Assembly: GCA_009363875.1 (NCBI GenBank)
Contig: CM018691.1
Span: 40,185,253-40,249,252 of the forward strand
Direction: 5' to 3'
Length of the DNA: 64,000 nt
DNA from: Mikania micrantha
Lineage: Eukaryota; Streptophyta; Magnoliopsida; Asterales; Asteraceae
In this document: piece after piece, positions 55,900-64,000 of the stretch
Position numbering within the stretch: position 1 is the first letter of the stretch
Layout of the letters: each line of letters starts with the position of its first letter
Translations under genes and position numbers: made by a program
Notes under the pieces: generated by a model
The model's database searches: none
Seen by the model: the letters and a program-made list of their open reading frames with translations, nothing else
Told to the model about the DNA's origin: nothing

Positions 55900-56420
55900 A
55901 CGGTGAACAGCGTGGAGCGAGCCCGGAGGCAGCAACCGAGATGTAGCAGACCCACAGACCGCAGGGACACATGGCTGTAGCACGCAGGGACGCATCACGC
56001 AACACGCAGGACCGAGACACCGAGTAGCTTCTTCTTCTTCCGCAGCCGAACAACACAGCAGGTTAGTACATGTATTTAATTTGCATCTCAAATTCCCAAT
56101 TTCTGTGGTTTTTTTTTTTGAAAACTTGTAATGAGCCAGAGATAGTGACTTGCTAGTATTTGTGTGTTATTGTGTGTTTGTTTCTTGCATGTTTAAGTTG
56201 GTCATTCAATAGTGAATTGTGATTCACTTATTTGTTTGTATAATTTGCATCCCAAATTCCCAATTTGTGTGTTTTTTTTTGAATTCTTGTTATGAACTAG
56301 TGACCTACTAGTATTTGCATTTAAATTTGCATCCCAAATTCCTAATTTTTTAATTCTTAAAGTATGTGTATTGAAAACTCTTAAAATAAAATGTATTGTT
56401 GTGTTAGTGTGTAAAAAGAG
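55900..56420. other. GC-rich remnant and 130-bp repeats
   Basis: 55900-56060 continues the GC-rich sequence of 47116-47201 and ends ACACAGCAGGTTAGTAC, which looks like an exon-intron border. 56073-56350 holds two and a half copies of a unit with AATTTGCATCCCAAATTCCCAATTT and a T run. No gene is identified. Confidence 0.5.
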
Positions 56421-56529
56421 GAATTAAAGAATTATGCATTCTAAACAACTATCGATAGTGGCCTCTTTTCCAGCTCGTCCTTGCCACTTCAACTCTACCG
56501 CCCCACATACCAATAAAGTTTTGCTATTT

Positions 56530-56905
56530 TATAGATTTTGTGAGTGGCATGAAAGAAAACCTTATCATTATCCTATTGAGATAAAAATGTTGTCTCTAAA
56601 GAGTCATGCAATACATTTAGTGAGATTCATGACCAAATTGATAGCTGCATAAATAGTACTATCTATTACTTTAAAGATGATACGTAAAACATTTACTTAA
56701 CTACCTCTATTTCTCTCTGTATTGCGTGTGTTCATTTTTTGTGTACAAGATACAAATGTGTATATAGTTCTCAGAGTTGTATATTTAAAATAACATTTAT
56801 ATTAATTGCACCCTCACGTAATAACACAATCCTTGAGTTCTCGTGTTACAATAGAAGATCAAACAGTATTGAAGTCTCACACTTCTTATTGCCATACTGA
56901 AATAA
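56530..56905. repeat. Diverged copy of 44650-45000
   Basis: Shared blocks in the same order: GTGGCATGAA, ACATTTAGTGAGATTCATG, CATTTACTTAACTACC, CGTGTTACAATA and AGATCAAACA. This is an old local duplication and may be part of the same RLP-cluster history. Confidence 0.6.
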
Positions 56906-56951
56906 TAGTAAATACTAATTATTTATTTATTTATTTGTTTTTTTTGAACAG

Positions 56952-57034
56952 TAAAACCAAACAAAAACAGATGACCCTTTATATTGGTGGTGGTGCTGCT
57001 GCTGGTGTTATTGTTATTGTTGTTTGCATTGCAG
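56952..57034 (+). CDS. Possible single transmembrane exon
   Basis: An open segment lies between an acceptor-like TTTTTTGAACAG and a donor-like GCAG/GTACAC. It encodes KTKQKQ followed by a hydrophobic stretch, TLYIGGGAAAGVIVIVVCIAG, that would span a membrane once. Receptor kinases often have such an exon. No neighbouring exon is recognised, so it may be a gene fragment or chance. Confidence 0.3.
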
Positions 57035-57281
57035 GTACACTACATGATATCTCGGTAATATGATTTTAACAAATAATAACATGTATAATACATTGTATAT
57101 GTGTCGTTCTCGAGAATCAAAAGTAAAATTACACTAATTTTAATGTTATTTTACTTAATTTTTGAAAAAATAACGTTAAAGGCATTGGGTTGGTCGGTTA
57201 ATAAGCATCATGAGCCGAATGTCTTATTGGAAACAACCTCTTTATTTCTATAGAGTAGAGGTAAGGATGTCTAAATTTTAC

Positions 57282-60200
57282 TGTAACACCCACGTTACGT
57301 TATGTCCCATCTAGACATTTAAAACACCCATTTAAGGTTTTACGTTTACGTCCCGGAAAACCTTTGTGTTTCATTTATTTACAAACACATTTACATCATA
57401 CAAACATTAAAACCATGTTTAAATATATCCAAATACTTATAATAAGTTAACGTATGCAAAAGTTTTACAAAAGGTTTGATTGATAACTTCAAACCAATAC
57501 CCGAGCCTCCATGTTCAATCCTGATCACATCGACCGCTTACACAACTATTTCGAACCTACAAACATAAAAAAAAAAAATCCCCCGTTAGTTCATAAGAAC
57601 TAAGTAAGGCACCTTGCTCGCTTCCCCTAGTATACATGACCAAAATAGTCAATTTTGGTCAAAATTAGTTCCCAACATATGGACCAGAGTATGACAGGGA
57701 TTTTGAAGACTTTGAGCTGCAAGTGGCATATCATACGTTGGGGGTGGCCTAAGGCAACTTGGGTCTTTTCACGTGTCGAGCACTTCCTAATCGAACACGA
57801 CCCGTTCCCAGTTTTCAAACTTGCCCGAAACCATTCGAACCCACTTTATAACTAATATCAACCAAGTTTGGATAATCAAAAATTGATTCAAACATATGAC
57901 AAGTATTCCGCACATATTTCAAATTCATTAAACGGGTCAAAAATTGCATAAACAAGCCATTATCGTTCCAACCCTTCTAAAACTGATTTAACCCAATCAT
58001 ATCATATGGATTACTAACATGATTAAATCAATATATACCAAGCATAACATATATGTGCACATAAAACACAACTGTGCATCATTTTCCATTTTAATCCCTT
58101 CAACGGGTCAAACTTTGCCTAAACGAGCAATTTTCGTTCCGACCTTTCTAGAATTGATTTAACTCATCCACATACATATCATATGCATTACTTGTATGTT
58201 TAAATCATTATGCAACAATGCAACACATATGTGCACAATAAACATAATTGTGCATCAAATCTCATAAAAGTCAAACTTAGCCATTTTGACTCTACAAATT
58301 AGATGTCTACACACTTGTAGATCATTCATTCTTCACACTTTTGCGAATCTACATCATTAGCTTTGCTAGTCTAATGTTTACACAATTGTGAATTAAAGCA
58401 GGAACATACCAAAATAAGTGTCTACCCTTTTGAAGATCATGACTTTTACAATTTTGGTAATTGTTCACACTTTTTGTGAATCAATTTAACCAATGAAACT
58501 AATTGAATGTTCACACTTTTGTAAATCATTCAATTACAATGCTTGAATAAAAACATAACCATTACCATCAAGTTTAACAAAACAATTAATCGCATTTATG
58601 CTAAAATGCACAATTTCTTGTGATGTGTATTCAACCAATCCTACAACTACAAGTCAACAAAACTAGACAACTTACACACAATTGAACACATTTACTTGTG
58701 TTTACAACAAATACACTTCCAATTCATATGTTCACACACATGTGAATCATTTAACTACACTTCAACACACTAAATGTTCACTCTCAAGTGAATCAACCAA
58801 AATTGTCTACACAATTGTAGATCCTCAATTACAATTCTTTCTAACTACCAAATAAGTATCACAACATTATAATTCACAACAACACACTTATGTGTCTCAA
58901 TGAGTCTTCATACTTTTGTGAATCACTCCAAATTTCACTAATCTGGAAATTTCTCACCTTTGAGAATCAACCATAGTCAAAGTTAGCTACATGTATCATT
59001 TACACATATGATCACCATTAGACACAAACAACAAATAGTCGCACATTTGTGACTCAAAATAACATATATTGGTGTCTAACTTCAAATTCAACATAAAATA
59101 TATCACTAATACATATGTTCCCACATCTTGTGAATCATTAAACTCAAATCAAATACAAGTTGTTCACATGCAAATGAACCAATTATACATAAATATTAAG
59201 TACCATCAACCATTTGTATACTATCATAGTTAGTCCACTTTCAAGGGAAACATTTCAACATACCTCTATAGAGCATTATCCATACTCATGTTGATTAAAA
59301 TCAATACAAGCAAACATAAATGCCTACACACTTATAGGTCATCACTAATATAGCAATCAACACATGGTTTATATTCTTGTGGATCACCAATTGAGTTTTG
59401 CTCACATGATCACAATACTTGTGATTCATTATCACAACATTAAACAAACTCAACAGTAACAGGTGACTTACCTTAGCCGGATGGATTTGATCATTTAGCT
59501 AGCTCCCTTGATCGATCTATGCTTGTCTTGTTCATCAAGACTTCCTATGATCATACCACAATTCATTCAACACACACACATTCTATATAGCAGATTTTCA
59601 CCCAACTAACCAAGGTATATAATAATTGGTCATATGATTAGGTTTACTAATAATTATTACTAACACCTCATACTTAATCAAATCTCTTTGAGGCATTTTA
59701 GCAAACAACTCATGTGTAGGATTTCACCTACACATGTTCTTAGTCAAATTCAACTTACCCCAATTCCATCATATGTTCATGTTTATCAAAATCATAAGTT
59801 TAGTAGGTTTGTTAAGTTTTGACAACACTTTTGCTTCAAAAATATCCTCATAGCATTAACTTATACTCTAATTCATCAAGCTCATACATGAACTTAAACC
59901 CACATGATTTACCCAACACCCATATCATCATCTATTGATTCTATACGCAAGAATATGATGTTTGGGTGTTTAAAACATGTTTATATAATCAAACTAACAT
60001 GTTCCAGCTACTAACACCACCCAATTTGGAGTTTGGATGAAACCACTCCCATGGAACCATCCTACTCCCCATAAATTCAACTAAACAACAATCTAACCCT
60101 TACCTGTTGTTAGTAATCATGGTGGATGTTGATTTCTAGCTTCAATCTTTGATTTGCACACAAACACGCTTCCAATATGAGCAAGATATGAGAAGCTAGT

Positions 60201-60497
60201 GTTTTCTGTTTTCTTCTTTTCTCTGGTCAATGAACACACACACATATGAAATTAAATTCTAGATTTTGGCTTTATTAAGTCTTATCTTCACTTAAAAGTA
60301 TGGGGAAATGACATCTTTCGTCCACCCAACCTTTAACTATCATTTAGCTAGTTTTAAACTAACCTAACCAAGTTAGTTACTAGTTATATAACAACCCAAT
60401 TTGTTTAATAATCACCAATTTTTAGTTACACACCTTGTAACTTAGAATTTATGACATAAGTTATTTTATTAATAAAATCCCAAAATGGGTCATTACA
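57282..60497 (-). repeat. Element E 3' LTR (gypsy, minus strand)
   Basis: Plus-strand ends are TGTAACACCCACG and GGGTCATTACA; the minus-strand polypurine tract AGAGGGGAAGAATT lies outside at 60498-60511. Between about 58300 and 59460 at least fifteen short hairpins of the form TTCACACTTTTGTGAA, mostly followed by TCA, occur at intervals near 50 bases, each with different arm bases. No coding sequence. Confidence 0.85.
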
Positions 60498-63430
60498 AAT
60501 TCTTCCCCTCTTACAAAGGTTTCGTCCTAGAAACCGTATTACAAACCAACAAAACATGGGTAGAATTTCTTTACCTCATCTTCTGACTCCCACGTGGTGT
60601 CTGATCATATTTCGTTCCTAAGTTGTGTAATGACCCATTTTGGGGAACTATTATAAGTAAAATGTAATTGGAGTATAAATTATGTTTTACTTTAATTGAT
60701 AGGTGTTTTATAAGATTTAACAATCCTAAACATTATTTGGTGGGTTTTTTAATAAATATTGATTTAAAATATAACAATATGGTGGGTCTTTACTAACTTA
60801 ACTTAGTTAGTTATAACTAGTTAGAATTAACTAGTAAAAGAGGGACCAAAGTTGTCAATAGGTGAAAGTTGTGTAATGGAGAGTTAAAATGTTGACTTGG
60901 TAAAAAATTACACACATTATGTGTGTGTGGATGGATACGTGAAAGAGAAAGGGAGGAGAAAGCTCAAAAACTTCAAGTTTGGATCAAATTGGTGCATGAT
61001 CCATGGTTTGATCTTGAATGCAACTAAATATTTGAGTTCTTCTTGCATTCTACTACACATAGGTAAGAAATTTTGGGGGGTTTTGGTGGGTTTTTCGTGG
61101 GTCTCCTATGTGGGTGTGGGTTGATGGATGAAATTAAGAAATTGGGAGTTTACAAGGTTTCAAATGTTGTTAATCATCATGTATATCATCTAGAAACAAC
61201 ATTTTAATCATTTCATGGACTTTGATGAAGTTGATTGAAATGAAGTTTTTGTAAGGTTCATGAGGAAGATGAACTAGTTTCTTAAAATGGGTGTTGGATT
61301 ATAGTAGATAGTAATACGATGACTTCTAACATTTAAATGTTGATTAACAATGGTAAATTGAGTTGATTATTGAATTTGGTTGATTATAAACTAAAATGGG
61401 AGATTGATGAGGTTTAGGAGTAATTGAGTTGTGTACGTAAAATTTTATGCACATAAGTTGTTTGATGAAATGTCAACAATTGGGTTTTTACAAATTAAAG
61501 GTGTTTAAAGGGATGGGTGTGGAGAATTAATTGTTGTGGTCATAAAATGTGGGATTTTCATGATCAATGGGTTATTTGAATGTAACCTAAGAATAAATGG
61601 TGATAATGGGTCAATTTGGTGTAATTTGACTAATTGTAGTCAACACTTGTATTGAACATGTAAGTTTGATATAGGAAGCAATAGTGAAGGTGGTAGTGGA
61701 ACCAAAAGATTTGGAAAAGAGATTTTGGTAGTGGATAACCCATCGGGACAAGGTAAGTCACCCAACTCTTCTACTAATTATGTGTAATGGTGCTTTACAT
61801 ATATGAATGTTTTGTAGAAGATTTGACTTTATGGTGAATAGGTGATAGAGTATTTGTCGATAGACAAAGGTAAGCAATAGGAGATATATTGCTTGATTAT
61901 TGTTGTTATGGTCTTTAAATGCTCGTCTATGATTGACTTGGTGTTTAATTATACGTGTGTTGAATGATTTGAATTAGTTCACAAGGTGTGTGAATTATAA
62001 TTGAGGGTGACTCAAATTGTTGTAATGAATCACAAATGGTGTGATTATTAAATAGGAATTTCCACAAGATGTGTGAATGTCCTTTATTGGTGAAATCAAG
62101 TTTAGTTAATCACAAGTGGTGTGATTGGCTTAAATTTGAGAAATCTTGGGTGTAACAAGATTTAAATGGTGAATTGGGTGAAAACAGACCGTTGGAAAAT
62201 CGTTTTGTGTTATGATTATTATTGTCATAAAAAGGTGTTTAAAGTTTGATTATTATGTTATAGGGTGTTATGAAAGGCTTATGAGAGTATTGAAATGATC
62301 GGAATTGAGCGGGAATGATTCCGGGGTTCGGTACGGGTCAAAACGCTGAAAAAAATGTAAAATCAGCACATTTGGTGCATGCCTGGGCGTAACTTATGGC
62401 TTGGTGGGAGTAAGTTACGGCCTGGGTCTGGGCAAAATTTTGCTTACGGCCAGAGCTCTCGGGTTTACGGCCCAACTAACGGCCATGACCAAATTTTGAG
62501 TTTTTTGACCCTTTTGGCTTGGTGGAAGCTTGGGGCAACGTTAGGGGTGATCTTACTTAGTTCTAATGAACTAATGGTGACTTAAATGTGGTGTTTTCAG
62601 GTGAACGGAAAGGGTGATGGCGCATGTGATCGGAAATAGCAAGGAGGATTGGATCGAACATGTTTTGGTTGTAACTCAACAACTTTTGCAAATTGTTGTT
62701 AATGTTGTAGTGGGGTTTTTAAATGTAGAATTAACTTAAGTATAGATGTTTGGTGAACATTGGGTTATTTTGGTGACTAAAAAGTATGTTTTAATTTGAA
62801 AAATCTGGGACCTAATTTAAATAGTCGTTTAAAAACACGTGTTTTGCGTGTGTGGGTTTTGAGGCTTACAAGTTGTTTGACCTTTCTTGTCTAGCATAGC
62901 CGCCGACTCTTCTAGCACATTTCAGCTTTTCATCGTAAGCTAATCAATTAATCAAAGACTTACTCAAGTAAGGCACATGGAATATATTCCAACTCTACTT
63001 AGTTCTTTCGGTAGCTCCATGCGGTAAGCAATCTTGCCCACCCGAGCCGCCTACTATAGCTATAATTTTGAAATAGTCCAGTCAAACATAGACGTAAGTT
63101 TCCCTATTTTTGAAAACATATAATGTTTTTCAAAGGAAAATTTTCAATCAGACCTGATTCCCTCACCACTGGGAATTCAATCGGTTTTCTATGCATAATT
63201 TTACTTAAGATTTTCTGGCAATCTTAAGCCACCTTCAAATGAACTCGGATTTGGTCAACCCGATCATTTGTTATTTTCAATACTTCTTTATTTTATGGAG
63301 CTCCTCTAACAAAACCACTTTCAAAGGAAAAGTGGGAGATATCCACACTAAACTCCTTCTTGTGTTTAAACCGAGACTATCATCCTCAAGATCATAGGTT
63401 TGCCCCCTTGATCCAATTTGACATTCATCA
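60498..63430 (-). pseudogene. Element E pol C-terminal remnant, split by solo LTR F
   Basis: 60540-60620 encodes on the minus strand the polyprotein end (TWESEDEVKKFYP). Beyond solo LTR F, 62871-63430 contains in broken frames VHLKVA and RKPIEFPV (the RQKSYADKRRRPIEFQ region) and RVGKIAYRMELPKELSRV (about 63040-62990). Stops and shifts are frequent. Confidence 0.75.
60626..62870 (+). mobile_element. Solo LTR F (gypsy, plus strand)
   Basis: It starts TGTAATGACCCATTTTGG, ends GAGGCTTACA and has perfect 5-bp duplications AGTTG (60621-60625 and 62871-62875). Its start equals the start of LTR E read in its own direction, so the families are related. Hairpins TTCACAAGGTGTGTGAA and AATCACAAGTGGTGTGATT-type occur at about 61977-62125. 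A TTACGGCC word cluster lies at 62380-62480. Confidence 0.88.
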
Positions 63431-64000
63431 TGTCACACCCCAACCAACGACGAAATACATTGGGGCGCTAGTTTGATTGTTCAAAAGCTCATGATGTTAT
63501 GTTAAAGTCTAAATAGTTCACACTCCATATTAATTCAAATGCAAAATATTCATTCAACCAAGATAAAATATTCAAATTACAACATCTAAATTCAAATACA
63601 AAGAACTAAATAAACAAGTGATTTTAAATTAAACTAGGTCCAATGCTAGGTCTTCACCCTTGTTTCTTCATCTTATCTTGTTACATATGTAAAATAAAGG
63701 TCAACTATTTGCATAGTTGGTGAGCAATTATATGTTTTAATACAATACTTAATTAGAAAGGATGCAAAACTATTAAACTAAATAGCACTAGATCTAAAGC
63801 ATATGTAAATTGCAAGTAACACAAAGCAAGAATCCAAACAAGTGGTATTACAAAGTTTAAATCAAGACAAGCTAGATCTTTGACTTAAACAATGTAAATC
63901 ATAATGTTTATGTATGTGTACCTTTCCCCTTTTTAGCACAAGACATAAGTCAATGCGAAGAACGTAGCTACATTATTAGGCTATTAAGTACTAGTATACG
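63431..64000 (-). repeat. LTR G, cut by window end
   Basis: It starts TGTCACACCCCAACC, the low-coordinate end of a minus-strand gypsy LTR, directly after element E pol sequence. The other end is outside the window. Confidence 0.65.

Noticed and set aside
60897..61124. 75-codon open frame
   Set aside because: It lies inside solo LTR F, downstream of its TATA-like box, with no recognisable domain.

Overview
The window is plant nuclear DNA, AT-rich and built almost entirely of nested transposable elements around remnants of a leucine-rich-repeat receptor-like protein (RLP) locus. The style of the Ty1/copia element (a Sirevirus with a large extra ORF after pol) and of an ARID-carrying retroelement suggests Asteraceae. 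That family assignment is an inference from protein character; no search was run.

Layout. (1) 1-5709: first RLP copy on the minus strand. Three splice-phase-compatible exons are visible, the first broken by a 416-bp hAT MITE. Upstream of it lie a hAT-like element, a tRNA-derived SINE and an AACCGG-type hAT MITE. (2) 5710-44378: one old Ty3/gypsy element (A), bounded by identical 5-bp repeats GATGG and swollen to 38.7 kb by later events. Its 5' LTR holds a minus-strand gypsy (D) whose integrase is joined to a second RLP copy, giving an in-frame RLP-integrase chimera. Its 50-bp tandem repeats are split by a minus-strand solo LTR (B). B is itself split by a very young Sirevirus (14330-27953; LTRs differ at 1 of 513 bases) and by insertion C, which ends in a Cassandra-like LTR with a 5S-rRNA-like segment. 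A's pol is split by solo LTR H. (3) 44379-57281: host-locus remnants, a Harbinger-like GC-rich element, a hAT MITE, a decayed hAT transposon carrying a nested MITE, and a second hAT element inserted into the same 8-bp target. The second hAT holds a short-LTR retroelement encoding an ARID-type DNA-binding domain, split by another solo LTR. (4) 57282-64000: a minus-strand gypsy (E: 3' LTR and pol remnants) interrupted by solo LTR F, then another LTR (G) cut by the window edge.

No intact ordinary host gene, tRNA gene, rRNA gene or CRISPR array is present. The most intact reading frames are the Sirevirus gag (15470-18412) and its unknown third ORF (23966-27409). The Sirevirus pol carries one nonsense codon and one frameshift. 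The features most worth a second look are the third ORF with a strong splice acceptor 2 bases before its ATG, the dense GGTTCG/CGAACC arrays filling the Sirevirus noncoding regions, the ladder of short hairpins inside the E-type LTRs, the GCGGTACGCG arrays upstream of TATA boxes in several gypsy LTRs, and the ARID-bearing element.
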